From Heterobasidion occidentale (lineage: Eukaryota > Basidiomycota > Agaricomycetes > Russulales > Bondarzewiaceae), in assembly GCA_039111635.1 (NCBI GenBank), contig JBCAQO010000004.1:1426001-1490000 (forward strand): a stretch of DNA of 64,000 bases, read 5' to 3'. The notes beneath the pieces are model-generated. The model saw only the letters and a program-made list of their open reading frames with translations. It was not told where the DNA came from and did not search any database. Position 1 is the stretch's first letter. Each line of letters opens with the position of its first letter. Shown one piece after another: positions 32,917 through 45,803 of this stretch. Both the position numbers and the translations under genes were made by a program.

Positions 32917-34660
32917 ATTCGTGACAGTTATGGATGATGATACGGAGGAATGTTGAGGCTCTCTGAGGCCTGAGATGAAGATTCGAGACGAGGATGGACG
33001 ATGGTCATATTGCAAGTGATAAGATAAGTTGCCTCAGGCACAACCATTCGATTCTCGCTAATTAGTGTATGTAAGAGCCTGTATGGCACATCCTGGCACA
33101 CCTCACCACTCAGTGCACACTCCTGCTCAGTTCGACATCAGCAAAATTGCAGAAACAATATATAGCTATGTATACCCTTATATACCCTGTCAGCCCCCCA
33201 AGACCTCCAATTGGAAGGGGGTTAATATATAATCATATGAGGGACTAGAAAAAATTGCAATCTTCATAATTCTTGCGGTTTTTGTCAAGCCTTGGAAGGA
33301 ATATATGCTCGCTTCGAATTGGCAAGAATATATTGCCACGCAACACTTGCGAGGCATTGCATTAAGCTCAATTGAATATCAAGCTTACATTGCATGATCA
33401 GACAATGAAAACATGGCAATTGAATAATAGGTATACATTGAGATGCAAGAGTAAGTATACACAAGTCGGTACATGCAGAAAACAAGCCACATAAAAGCCA
33501 AAACAAGAGCGTGCCGCAGAGCCCTGCAGAGCACAGAGCACAAGAGAAAAATCCACAGCACAAGCATATGCAGAGCACGGGAGAAGAGGATGAAGCCCTC
33601 GAATTGAATGGCAAGAGTGGCAAGAGTTGAGCTGTCTAGAGCCTCCCTTTCTCCTAGGAAGTTGAGACAGCGTCAGCGTTCTTGGCCCCGCACGCCTTTG
33701 AGGTGTGGCCACTGTCGTCATCGTACTGAGCACGTGGGACCCGCCCATGCCTGCACGCACGTCCTCCATGCTGATCTCAAACACGTCCTTCCACAGCTTT
33801 GTGATGTTGCGTTCCATGATTTCCTCCACCGTGTCTTCAACGCGCTGCGCATCACACACCTTGTGTATCAGCTGCACGCCACAAGCCAGTCGTCAGCGTG
33901 CCGCCTCAAAAGGAGGAAGAGAGAGAATCAGACAGAGAAAGATATGGTGCTCGCGCACCTCACGCAGTCACTGCTTCACGGACTGCAGCGCACCCGCCGC
34001 GTCTGCGTCCGACAGCGTGATTATGCTCACCAGCTTTAACGGCGGTGCCGGCGTCACACTGTGTAGCAGGTATAGGTAATCTGCATGGGAGAAATCTAAG
34101 TGATGTTTAGCTCGAGAGGTACAATGAGTCAAATGGGCTGCATATATGCGCATACACCTACTTGCCAAGTTGACAGACTGGAATTAATTTACTTACAGGT
34201 ATGACCTCTTTGCTATGACAGATATCATCCATCTATTCACTAGATAGGCCTTTTTGAATGTCAAAAGAGGAATACTTGCCTGAGTTGATGAATTGCGGCA
34301 AGGAGGGGATGAGAGTCAGGAAGAGGACTTGGACTTGTCGGACGATGCGTCGCGCTGTGACATGGTTGAGTAACGTGACTACTTCCCAATATGGGTTGAC
34401 TGCTAATCCGCTGTGACAAAATAATGACATTGGATGTCTTTTTCCACAGTATTTCCTCTAGATTTTCATGAAAACCCTCGAGGTGCGAGGCAGAAGACTC
34501 TTCCTCTCTCTAGACCTCGGTATCTGCAAGCCATGGACAATAAAAGCGAGAATGTCAACAGCGCGAGTGCGAACACACCGACAAAAAGAACACTTTCGAC
34601 AGGAGCAGGATGAAGCCTGAGGTGCTTGTAGAGGAGGGCTATGGGGAGTTTTGAGCATGA
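32917..34660. other. Gene-poor stretch upstream of urease
   Basis: Contains the urease promoter (to about 33100) and then AT-rich DNA. Minus-strand frames at 33877-33398 and 34168-33968 share plausible exon pieces (VEEIMERNITKLWKDVFEISMEDV; APPLKLVSIITLSDADAAGAL) that may be a small spliced gene or a relic. I do not recognise the family. Confidence 0.35.
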
Positions 34661-34793
34661 GGTCATATATAGTATTGCATTTTGAGCCCGATAATATATT
34701 ACATTGGTATCAGGGCCTCCAGATGGCAATCCCCCCCAAGGATTGCGACGAAATGCCAAGGAGAGCGGGGAAAATGCAATGTCATATATGACC
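34661..34793. repeat. 133-bp inverted-repeat element near a PBS-like motif
   Basis: Arms 34661-34683 (GGTCATATATAGTATTGCATTTT) and 34771-34793 are inverted copies with about three differences. The loop contains TGGTATCAGGGCC (34705-34717), close to the initiator-Met tRNA primer site of copia elements, preceded by ...TATTACA, a possible LTR end. It could be a MITE or a relic of an LTR/internal junction. Confidence 0.4.
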
Positions 34794-35750
34794 TTGCCTG
34801 CCGGCTCTCGAGATTACATAACCCCCAATCCGTTAAAGGCAATCCCACGTTTGGTCAACTTTGCTGATGGAAGAGTGAGGTGTCGCCATTTGTTGTGAAT
34901 TCAAAAGCTTCAACCGAAATCTTCAATAAGAACACATCACGACTCAAAGCCGGCTTTCTTTCCCAATATCTCTCCAATGCCAGTGTTGCTTCTCAGTACA
35001 GCCAGACAGGTCGTTTCTCTCTGATATTATACACTCTTACGTCTTTGATAGGTTCTGGCTCTCTGTCCACTCGCTTATTCTACGGGCCTAAACTGACCAC
35101 GCTTGCTTTCACCTTAGTTCAACCCACTCAGACCTGCTCAGACCTCTCAAAACATCGGATCAAATGCGCGCATCACTTCGATTTGTCGACTGCTTCAATC
35201 TATGGCTTCACAGCAGCTCACCTCACGCAGGCGCCTGCGACCCTTCATGCATCATGTCGTACTCTCGGGACCCTTGTACATGCTTGGTCTTAATATTCGT
35301 CCTTCTAAGACCGCTTTGATATATCTCACACCGAAACGTTGAAGATCTTACTTGCCATACTGCCAGAGTACTGCCAGTCCCCTGCTTTTCTGAATCACCG
35401 GCCAAAGGCACACATCGATGATTGGTCACGGCTGCTGGACTAGGAATCAGGTTAATCAGGCATTATGCCTGTGGCAAGAGTTTGCGAGGCTCTGCAACAA
35501 GTACACGGCTATACGGCTATTACAGGCTGTGTCTTTAATGAAGCTGAGTCATCACGTGCGTTCATGCTTCTATAGTAGAACAATATCTACTGATCATCTC
35601 AGTGTTGTTCTTTGCAGGCCAACCCCTTTGTTCCCGGGGCAGTATCTCCTTTGTAAAACCTTCTTATTGGCTTGCCATAGTGAGTAGCTCTGTTCTGCGG
35701 CCTCAGCTTTCAAGTAGCGTCTCCTTTGAACACCACACCGAGTTCTCAAC

Positions 35751-36260
35751 TTGAACAGTCCTCTGCTTTTTGGGCTGCAACCATCCTATCTCCCACCCCA
35801 GATTCCTGTAGCACAGAACACATCTGAAGCAATGCGCCCCTGTATAAACCCCGCCACTCACTATCAATCTCACGGTATCTCACACGACCTATCCCCCTCT
35901 TGTTCTTCTACTCCACCCTCATGTTTTCGTTCTCATCAGCACTCGACTTCTCCACTGGCTCCATGTCAATACATCCTTCCCTCCCGTCCCGCATTTCCCC
36001 GATCCAAACGCGAACCTAATCTTTATCGGACGGCAATAATTGGTCACATGCGATGCACTCCTGAGGGCCAGAAGATTCTATACATGGGTCCTCGGCTCGC
36101 AATTTCTATCCTGAATGCGACACAGGAGCTAGACCGGATGGTGGCGATGCACAGCCAGCGAATCCTAGACGATGACGTTATCATGATTGAAGGATCTTCG
36201 AGCTTAGCATGTGTATCTGTCCATAAAGAGGACTGGGAAATGGTTGATGTTCGTGCATGA
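35751..36260 (+). CDS. Hypothetical protein, up to 169 aa
   Basis: An open frame with a Ser/Pro-rich N-terminus. The C-terminal 80 residues look protein-like: PEGQKILYMGPRLAISILNA, QRILDDDVIMIEG, EDWEMVDVRA, with regular acidic clusters. A TATA-like TATAAA at about 35842 lies inside the frame, so the true start may be a later ATG (36047). The family is not recognised. DNA on either side (34794-35750, 36261-37220) shows no supportable gene. Confidence 0.35.
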   Translation: MNSPLLFGLQPSYLPPQIPVAQNTSEAMRPCINPATHYQSHGISHDLSPSCSSTPPSCFRSHQHSTSPLAPCQYILPSRPAFPRSKREPNLYRTAIIGHMRCTPEGQKILYMGPRLAISILNATQELDRMVAMHSQRILDDDVIMIEGSSSLACVSVHKEDWEMVDVRA

Positions 36261-37220
36261 GTGGTGCGAAGGGTGAGTTCTAGTTGTGACTGCTTTTTGA
36301 AATGGTGCACCTATCACTCTTCACCAAAGTTCAGATCTTGAGAGGATTATATTGCTTGGATGTCGATGGCACCTTGTCTGTCGTTTCTCTCGCACCTTCG
36401 ATCTGACAATTATGTATCAGTATCATCTATATATGTCTGTGGAGCACTGCATATCTACATGAATAACACTGCTACGTAAAGTACGTATTTTCGTGGAAAA
36501 TTCATTGGCACTATGTATGAGCATCTCAGGAGGTCTACATTGTTGATGATTTAGGGATCTATCGACGATTATGGATATAGACCTTATTCAAAATGCCCTT
36601 GCGTGTGACGACGCAAATCAGAGTGACGCTTGAATTTTCGATTGCGCAGAGCGAAGATTGCCAGAACCTTGCGGTCCTTATGCGCCATGCACCGCGGTCT
36701 TTAGGACTTTCTTCGGGTATCCCGTTCTCAGGTATATTTGATGTTGACCAATGAACATAAGATCCAGGAGCTCTGCCAATGCTCCGTGTGTGAGGGTGCA
36801 TGGAGCATTCTTATGTCTCCACTCTTTGAGCATACGGTCTCCCATCGGTGCCGGTTCAAGAAATCCGCCCATGGCGTTGGTCCGCCAATCAAGCATCACT
36901 CAAATGTCACTCGGCGGTCACTGAACGGAAATATGGTATCGAGTCCAAATATAATATGGCGAGCGCCGCGTACACTCTTGCTCTCAGGTCACAGGACGAA
37001 CCTGAACATCATCTGCACCAACGTCAAAACTCAGCGCTCAGCACTCATTCTGCCTACCATGGCTTCATGGCTTTTTAGTCACTGTGATCTAAGGGTTACG
37101 TCATGGGCGCTTGAAGATTAGTCCTTTCCGTTCGTTAAGCCTTTGACGCGTTTTCTACATTGTTTTCCCTTCCCCGGATACTTGCTGCTGTTCACGTTGC
37201 ACAAGAGCTCGAAAGGCAGT

Positions 37221-39065
37221 ATGTCGACATCAATGCCCGATCAAAGTCCTAACGAGGAGACACCTCTCATGGGCTCTGCGCTCGTTGAGGTCGATCGTCC
37301 TCAAAAGCGTACTCCTTTACCAATGGGTCAGATCGCGATCTTGTTGCTCGTACAAATGGCAGAGCCGATAACATCTCAGTCCATATTACCTTTCATCAAT
37401 CAAGTGAGCTGTCTATGTGCTGCCATAGTAGAACTGTTGAGAAGTTGAAGTTGACCCTGATATAAACGTCTGTGGAGTAGCTTATCAGTGAGCTGGATAT
37501 CACTGGCGGGGACGAACGAAAAGTTGGGTATTATGCAGGATTGGTGGTGCGAGACCTTTATCTTGCTTCATCGTATACTGACAACTCATGAGCATTCTAC
37601 AGGAATCATTGTTCTTTGCAGCAGAAGCTTTGATGGTGCTTCAATGGAGTCGGTTGTCAGATCACTTTGGTCGCAAACCGGTCCTCATTTCAGGGCTTCT
37701 GGGTCTCACAATATCCATGCTGTGGTTCGGCCTGTCGAGGACATTCTGGACCGTTGTCTTAAGGTGCGTTTCCTTCTGATATAAATCAAGTTCGTGCTCA
37801 CATCCTTGACCTCGCAAGTCGCGCGTTCGCCGGCGCCACAAACGGCAATATCGCTGTCATGAAAAGCATGATGGCAGAGGTGTCCGACGAAACTAACATT
37901 GCCCAGGCTTTCTCACTAATGCCAGTTGTTTGGGCTACAGGCACAACTATAGGGTCTGTTCTTACCGTTTCATCATTCGCATGAAGATTGTTAACTGATT
38001 TCAAGGCCGTTTATGGGTGGTGTGTTTTCCCGTCCATATGATCGCTTCCCGGGTATGTTCGGGAGTCAGTTCTGGGAACGGTACCCTTACTTCTTGCCGT
38101 GTGCGATTGCTGCCGGCTACTGCATGATATCATCCGTCACGGCAGCAGTCTTCCTGAAGGAGGTCAGGACTACACCCCAGTTTCATATCGCTATCACATC
38201 ATTCAAACTATTTACAGACTTTGCACACCCCTTCGTCAAAGAGATCGCAACAGTCCGACCCAGAACAAACTATTGCCGTGTATGGAACAGCAGAGGGGGC
38301 TGCGGTCGAACGCGGAGAAACACAAACTCCCCTGCAAATGAAAGCGTTGGAAGAGAAATCGGTGTCGCTACAGGCCCTGCTCACCAAACCCGTGCTGATC
38401 TCTGTAGCCAATTACGGGTTTCTTGCTTTGCTGGATATTGCCTTGGGTGCGCTTGCTCCATTGTTCTATTCGACCCCGATTGAACTCGGGGGTTTGGGAT
38501 TTCCTCCGGCTACCATCGGACTGTGCATGGGTGCCTTCGGAGTGATGAACGGCGTCTTCCAGGGTATCTTTTTCTCTAGGATCATTGAGCGTTTAGGTCC
38601 CAAGCGCCTTTTCATGACCGGCATGGCATCATTTGTACCAATTTTCGCTCTTTTTCCGGCTTCAAACCTTCTCGCCCGCCGTCTGGGTTTGTCACTTCCT
38701 GTCTGGCTCACGCTAGCGATTCAACTAGCGACAATGGTCGTAATGGACATGTCATATGGTACGTCTATACCACCCGAATGAGCCCAGAGGAGCAGTGTCC
38801 GATTTAGTTCACAGGTTGCATCTTCATTTACATCACCTCCGCTTCACCGAATAAGCGCTCACTTGGTGCGACAAATGGGTTTGCGCAGACGGTAATATCG
38901 GTTGTGCGGACTATTGGGCCGGCAATGTCAACATCTTTATTTGCGCTCACGACGGAGAGACACATTCTCGGAGGATATGGTGTTTACATTATCCTCATGA
39001 TAATTACCGCGGGATCCTTGCTGGTGGCCGCTCATCTCCCTCATGGCGCCTGGAAGCACAACTAA
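37221..39065 (+). CDS. MFS transporter, ZIFL-like, paralogue 2
   Basis: ATG at 37221 (MSTSMPDQSPNEETPLM). Exons join through GT-AG introns to give MAEPITSQSILPFINQ, ITGGDERKVGYYAGL-type TM1-2 loop, WSRLSDHFGRKPVLISGLLG, ATNGNIAVMKSMMAEVSDETN, RPYDRFPGMFG, STPIELGGLGFPPATIGL, SLGATNGFAQTVISVVRTIGPAMSTSLFAL and the end GAWKHN. No stop or frameshift was noticed. The protein is about half identical by eye to 27271-29208, including the ETPL motif. The two diverge outward from the urease gene, which lies between them. Transport direction and substrate are unknown; the membrane may be vacuolar or plasma. Confidence 0.87.
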
Positions 39066-41956
39066 AAATACGTGGAAGAGCTTCATCGTGCCAGAACCCG
39101 TTACCACAATAGATCTTTGACCTTCTTGTTGCTCACGGTTGCTTGTTATCGCGCTTCTAGATGCCGAAATGACATACTGGAAATGGAACGGAGACAATCT
39201 ACCGAAGTTATTATTTTTAGAAATGCACGGATATACATCGCATTTCATGAGATTAATTTGTGAGACACAGGTATGGTCCTTTCTAATTAGGTTACTAAAA
39301 TTGATTTGATTCTAGATAACACCATATATAGCAAGTCTAGTAATCATGAACTTGGAAGAGAGATTGTCTGGTATGTACATTTTTCGCATCTGCTCCCTAG
39401 ATCCCTTGCGGAGCCAAGGGATTCATCGAGGCAAAAATGCTGTCTCTCCGCGATGATCAAAGTGGACCACTGTACCGGTTTGGTCCCTGATGTCGAAGGA
39501 CTTGGCTGGCTTGGCGGAGTTGGCGGCAGCCAATTCAAAAGGCTAACTTTGCTTCAGCTTCAGTGTTTAGGTCGGCATCTAGTGTCCAGTCTTGTTGATG
39601 TCGCTCGATTGAACTCCTTTCAAAACTTGAGGCAGTTCAAATATCGAGACACAATTCACCTTTCTCAGCAGCGTGGTACGTTTGTCTGTTGTTCATAAAT
39701 ATAGTTGTTCATCCTGCATCAACACGCACATCAGGTGCTCAATTTGACAATAGTGTCGGATAACGTCCTTCGATATCCACAGAGGCTCTCATCTCTATAG
39801 CTTCGTCTCATAGGACCGGCCGTCACCTAAAGAGCCGTACAAGTAGTTGCCAAGCCTCAATCAGATGGTTGAAGAGATTTGGCCCTTTAAATTCTGCTAC
39901 GTGACCGATGCTCATTCGTACCAACTGGTCCACTACTACTTGAGATGTGATACAGGGTTGGGGAAAGAGTCCCGGCTGATCCATCAGATGTAGTAGCACC
40001 CTGATGAGCAAAGTACTATCAATACGTGGAGATCGCGTATCAGCTAGATCCTCGCTTCACGAGCAGTCGAAATCATTGTGATCTACCACGTACGACGAGT
40101 TGAATCTTCTCACTGCTCTCCCCAAATTTTATCGCGGTCACCTTGTTGAATATTTTGTCGCAACGCTTAAAATATGTCGTCAGTATGCCGTCATACATAC
40201 CAGTTCAGTTAGTATCATGAAAATTCGTGCACACACGTCCATCCAATTCCCGACTCTCAAGAAAATTGATCAAGTTTCGATTGGTCTAGAGATGACTTCG
40301 GGCGTTGGTGCAAGGCCTGTCACTCGCGCCTTGAGAGGAAAGTTTGCCTTTGTTTGTACCTCGCAGTTTGCACCTCTTAAGAACGCAGCTGAGTTTAAAA
40401 AACATGAGCTGGCGCTCAGCCTCCGTCGAATCAGTCGTTATGTGGACACCTCCAACGCCACGAAAGCTATGTTGCCTGTGGAGTCCCTCTTGGAGGATCA
40501 TGATCTCATGGTACGCAAACTAGTTAGCTTTTCTTTCGTCCTATATATTCACCAATATTTTACTCCATGTAGACGCTCTGAACTGCCGTTAACCGACCTT
40601 CTCTTCTTTTGTGCGCGGTACGTCGCAGCGCGCTGATAACTTACGTGGCCTGAAGTTCCGCTGACATTTTCAGATGTTCTAAGTTTATCATCTTCTAGCG
40701 AAACCAGACCCATTTTTAGTCTGCACTTAGGAATATGCTGGCCGTAAAGGTAACCTCAAGGTCTTAAGGCCCCCTCCTTGAAGCGCTCACGCGCTCACAT
40801 CCTGGTCTCCTTCGGAACTTGGTGCGTCGCTTCCTCCAATAAACACATATCGGATCATGCTCAGCGATGCGTCGCGGTACCGGCGGCCGCCTGATTCAAT
40901 AGCGAAGATCGGTCATCCGAAAAGCGTATGTCTCATCTTTAACAAACATAGACATTGCTCTTTCAGACATGAGTTCCTTTTTCCCTTGGAACCGCTGTCC
41001 CTGGATCATTCGGGAACTGAATGTGCCATCGTGTGCACCGTTTCTTCGAATTCCGTTTCCTTAAGCTTCGATGCTCCGCAGCCTCAAGGTTCCTATTCCC
41101 GCGATGGTGTATGATTGATCCGGAATTTCCTAGCTAGATAGGCGGTGACTCGTTGAAACCTTTGTCACTCGTAAAATGTGCTGAGATTTTTTTGTCTTGT
41201 GCCGTGCCATCTTCATTGAACGTAAGTACACGAGTGCTATGGAATTGTGAGGCGTAATCTTGACCGATTCTCTCCAAAAAAATCGATAATGATGATCAGG
41301 CTGTAGGTTTGCCTTGTCTGGGACCTTCTACAGCTCCATGACTACCAACACACTGTTGAGGCTCGATCTCGGATCATTCAGGTTCGTCACTGCGAGCGGC
41401 CAATTTCTGAGAGGAGCGGAAAGAGACGGGTATATGAGCACTCCTCTTCGGTGAACCATGGAGAACAACCGTCTTCATCCATCGATGCCGACAGTCACTG
41501 TGATGTAGTTTCCGGATGGTCATCGCTTCGTGCGTCTTTGTTGACCTTTTGTTGACCGTTGGGTTCATGCAAATGATTATTGTAGAGGAAAAAAATACGT
41601 AAAAAACGGATGGCTTGCTGCTCGAATATAATATATTAATCTTGCACGTCCTTACTTACATAATTTCTCAATGCGTGAATCGGAGGGCCTCGGCACATTC
41701 ACTGTAGCCGTGATCCGGGCTTTCATTTGTCGTAATTCCTACCAGTTCCTACCTCGTCCGCGAGACACCGCTACCCTACAAACGAAGAATACACCACCAC
41801 CAGGACCCGGACACGAACGGGAGCACACACACATGCGGAGCGGCATCTAGTGGTCCCTGAACGATCCGTCCCGGCGCGTTCCCATTTGGAACGAGATGCG
41901 CGTACGAATTCTCAACCAGCCTCTTCGTGTGATGACATGGGCGTCCCTCGCTCAGG
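39066..41956. other. Gene-poor stretch with short unsupported frames
   Basis: The longest frame, 40100-40636 plus (178 aa, with VSIGLEMTSGVGARPVTRALRG and AAEFKKHELALSLRRISRYVD), reads somewhat like a protein but has no recognised domain and no clear exon neighbours. The rest shows no promoter-gene arrangement. AT-rich runs occur near 41580-41640. Confidence 0.4.
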
Positions 41957-41963
41957 TATAAAA
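41957..41963 (+). promoter_or_regulatory. TATA box of oxalate decarboxylase
   Basis: TATAAAA lies 58 nt upstream of the A of the start codon at 42021, with a short leader between. A strong core promoter is typical of inducible secreted enzymes. Confidence 0.7.
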
Positions 41964-42020
41964 TAGTAGCTTGTGCTTCACAGGACAATTCAAGATACCG
42001 TCTTCCACAGTTTGACCAGC

Positions 42021-44253
42021 ATGCATCAATTCGCAAACTCTCTACTATGCGCAGTATTGCTCGCTATCTCTGTCTCTGCGGCACCTGCGAGCAACCCATC
42101 TGCAGTGACATCTAGTGCCGCTTTGGCATCGTCGGTATCCGTATCCAACTCGACTGCTTCGACAGCATCAGTCTCTGGACCACCCAGTGCGACGTCGGAC
42201 GCGTCAGCAGCTAGTCCGAGCCCGACGGTCCCTTTGGCGAGTGACGACCCAAACACTGTCATCTTCTCCCCGGGCGCAGACGTCCAGCCTCAAGCTCAAC
42301 GTGGCACACTTGGCAGCACTGTTATCGGTCCTCAGAATGTGCAAATCGATAGGCAGAACCCTGACTTTCTTGCACCTCCCACCACGGACAATGGCGACGT
42401 GTGAGTACTTGATATGTTTATATGCATGACTACTTATTGGTGATTCAATTCCAGGTCGAATGCGAAGTGGCCTTTCGGTCTTAGTCACAATCGGATCCAG
42501 ACTGGAGGCTGGGCAAGGCAGCAAAACAGTGAGCTCATTCCAGAGCGAGATGCCTTATGACGCGGTGACGCTCACAACCCTCGTGCAATTCAGTCGAGAA
42601 TATGCCAATTGCCACGCGTTCGTTTTTCAAAGTTGTACCAGTCGCTGTTTGATCGCTAATGAATCACAGAGATGGCCGGAGTTAACATGCGACTTGAACC
42701 CGGCGCTGTTCGGTACGTAGAGGTCTTAAGCGCTGACGTTCTCCTATTTTGAAACATTTGTCGTCCAAGGGAGCTACATTGGCACAAGACATCCGAGGTA
42801 GGTGTATAAGTGCCTTTCATATAACCGAGGAGTCTGATGTCAGCTTTCTCAGTGGTCCTATGTCATCAAGGTAGATCTCTTTGACTACGCCGGCTGCTTC
42901 GAGTTCTGAATCTTCTCGGGCAGGGCTCGACTCAAGTTACGGCCGTTGATCAAGACGGGAAGAACTATCTGGCCACCGTGGTAAACATTTTCTACTTATG
43001 ACCACAGCTTATCCATTAATGACCTTCGGATAACATAGAACGCAGGTGACCTTTGGTACTTCCCTCCGGGCATTCCGCACTCCCTTCAAGCGACGAATGA
43101 CTCGGCTGAGGGAACCGAGTTCCTGCTGGTCTGTCGTGTTATCTTCGATACGCGATACACGTACACATCTGCACCCACAGGTTTTCGATGATGGTGCTTT
43201 CAGCGAAGATGCTACCTTTCTAGTACAGTTTTCCATTTTCGAATGGTGTATCTGTGGTTTCTTGTGCTAACTTGGACATCTCAGCTGACCGATTGGCTTG
43301 CGCATGTCCCAAAGGAGGTCATCGCTAAGAACTTCCAAACTGACATTTCGGCGTTTGATGAGATCCCTGGAAGGGAGCTATACATTTTCCCCGCTGGTAT
43401 GAGAGTGCAACGATTGACATCCGGTCACTGTATCTGACGTCGCTTCTTCAGAGGTTCCATCTTCGGATGCTACTGCTGTCTCAGATCCACAAGGCCAGGT
43501 TCCAAATGCCTTCTCTTTCGCCATGTCAAAGATCAATGCCACGCAATTATCAGGCGGAACTGTTAAGATTGTGGATTCGACGACTTTCCCTATCTCAACG
43601 ACCATCGCTGCTGCGGACGTCACTGTTGAACCTGGAGCTATGAGAGAATTGCATGTAAGCTACATTCTACCCTTGATGATGGCACCCTGGCTGACATCTT
43701 GGCTACTTAGTGGCATCCTACTCAGGATGAATGGACTTATTTCATGTTGCGTCTTTCAACGTTTTCGATATATGTCATTTTGACAAGTTGTGTAGTGAAG
43801 GCAACGCCCGCATGACGATCTTTGCATCACAAAGTAACGCAAGGACGTTTGATTATCAAGCCGGCGATATTGGATATGTTCCTGCATCTTTCGGTCGGCC
43901 ACAAATTAATCAGCATTGCGATCATTGCTCACAATATATATTCAGGGCATTATGTCGAGAACATCGGTAACACGACCCTGCACTACCTTGAGATCTTTAA
44001 GACGGGTAAGCACACACCGTTTACGTGCATAGGTTTGGGATTAATGCGGCCCCGCCTTATGTAGATCGATTCCAGGATGTCAGCCTGAGCCAGGTGAGAG
44101 CCGTTGCGCCCCTGCCCCTACACTTTTCTTAATCATGTATCATAGTGGCTCGCTCTCACTCCGCCCGAGCTAGTCAAAGCTCATCTCGGCCTCTCTGATG
44201 CTACGATTGCAACTTTAAAGAAGACGAAACAAACGGTTGTTGGTCCTTCGTGA
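42021..44253 (+). CDS. Oxalate decarboxylase, secreted bicupin
   Basis: ATG at 42021; signal peptide MHQFANSLLCAVLLAISVSAAPA, then a Ser/Thr/Ala-rich stretch (residues 22-75, likely O-glycosylated). Cupin 1: [27 protein letters not shown]. Cupin 2: [24 protein letters not shown], with EGNARMTIFA and AGDIGYVPASFGHYVEN. Each has the His-x-His...Glu manganese site. It ends TVVGPS. About ten introns cut it, one probably with a non-consensus donor (near 42620). The enzyme converts oxalate to formate and CO2 and controls oxalate at the hyphal surface in wood- and litter-decay fungi. Appears functional. Confidence 0.9.
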
Positions 44254-44678
44254 TGCAGATGGTCGACGATGATTTAGTGTGCATTGAGTCTGATTGTGTT
44301 GTAGTATGGTTCTTATGTGTCTTTATCCCTTGCAATGAATTATATAGCGTTATTTTTGAGGCAGTCTCGCGCAGGCTGTACACCTCAGACGCAACGACGT
44401 GTCTCAGCCATGTCGGAAAAAATGAACGGGCATTATGATGCCGCGGCATTATAATGCCGAGGGCCGACATTAGAATAGCATTATTCTCGGCATCATTTTG
44501 CCGACGCCGGAGATCATCATGTAATCATCATGCGAAACTCGGCCCAGGGGCCATTACAGGGGGCAATAGATAATAATAATAGATTCTGATTAGATTGCAA
44601 TCATCCCTAACCCCGAAGACTGACCTCGACACTCGGCAGCTCAGTTCCTGCCACTAGAACTGGTACTTTTTGACACTC
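44254..44678. other. Region between oxalate decarboxylase and transposase; palindromic subterminal repeats
   Basis: Up to 44410 is the decarboxylase 3' region. From 44411 come the proposed transposon end and stacked palindromes (GCATTATGATGCC, GCATTATAATGCC, CGGCATCATTTTGCCG). GCATTATGATGCC recurs at about 56956 and 57023 near the other proposed end. Confidence 0.55.
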
Positions 44679-45028
44679 ATGGCAACGAACATCACCCCCG
44701 GAGCAATAGCGGCCCCCTCCATGACCAAATGCATGCATTGTGGAGGACTCTCCAAGTTACGAGGGCTGGCCACTCACAAGAGAGCTTGCGGAAAGTGAAG
44801 GTTGGAAAGCATTCAGGATAGGGCATTCGAGGAGAGGTACCGGAGGAAGAAAAGCTCTCAAGGTGTGTAAATTAAATTCAAAATCTTTCAATGAAGTGCT
44901 AACGGCGGCGGTGGCGGCAGAGAAACATCGTCGCACCCACAGATCACACTCTCCGATTGAAGGCGAATCAAGCCTTCTCGCAAACTTGCCACCTGACGAA
45001 GTTGGTCCTTTACACACTGTAGAGCCAG

Positions 45029-45803
45029 GTGAGTGTTCCAATTCAATTAGAAATACCTCAGTGCGTCAGATCGAGCAAGATCACCTCGTACGGGGCTCGT
45101 CCGTTGTGCGCGTGGCACCGCTGGACCCGCGAGTGCTTGCGGAGGCTGCGAGGGGTCGAGATGAAGATGCGGAGGCGGCAGGCGTCTTCCGAACGTCTGT
45201 CGCTTGTCGAATGCGGCGGATCGAGCACGATCACCCCGCGCGACCTGTGTGTCATGCGCGCGGCGCTGCTCGACCCGGGGGTGCATGCGCAGGCTGCTAG
45301 CGGTCGGGGCATTGACGCGGCGGCGGCAGGCGTCTTCCGAACGTCTGTTGCTCATCGTATGCGGCCTTTCGAGCAGGATCTCCCTGCGCTAGGATTTTAT
45401 TTTGTGTACGCAGCGCCGCTGGACCCGCGAGTGCTTGCGGAGGCTGCGAGAGGTCGAAACATTGACGCGACGGCAGCAGGCGTCTTCCAAACGTCTGCCT
45501 TTTGTCAAATGTGTCGGATCGAGCACGATCACCCCGCGAAGCTTGTTTGTCATGCGCGCGGCACTGCTCGACCTGGGGGTGCATGCGCAGGCTGCTAGCA
45601 GTCGAAACATTGACGCGGCGGTGGCAGGCGTCATCTGAACGCCTGTCACTCGTCGAATGCAGCGGACCGATCATGATCATCCCGCGCGAGGCTTGTTCGT
45701 TGTGCACACGGCGCTGCTCGACCCATGCTCAAATACTTGTTTCTTCCTCGTATTTTGAATGTCCTGCCATAGTTACTGATACTTTTACATTGTGTGTATC
45801 TAG
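45029..45803 (+). repeat. GC-rich minisatellite in intron 1 of the transposase, period about 149 bp
   Basis: The block CGTCTTCCGAACGTCTG recurs at 45183, 45331, 45481 and, more diverged, 45629, with spacing of 148-150 bp and about 4.4 units. Each unit also has ATCGAGCACGATCACC and GTGCTTGCGGAGGCTGC or GTGCATGCGCAGGCTGC. It lies between a donor (GTGAGT, 45029) and an acceptor (ATCTAG, about 45803) that join EP to DTPPPSS, so it is intronic. GC content is far above that of the surrounding exons. Confidence 0.75.

Noticed and set aside
33398..33877. Minus-strand gene with VEEIMERNITKLWKDVFEISMEDV
   Set aside because: Plausible single exon, but no start, partner exons or family could be established, so it is mentioned only within the region entry.
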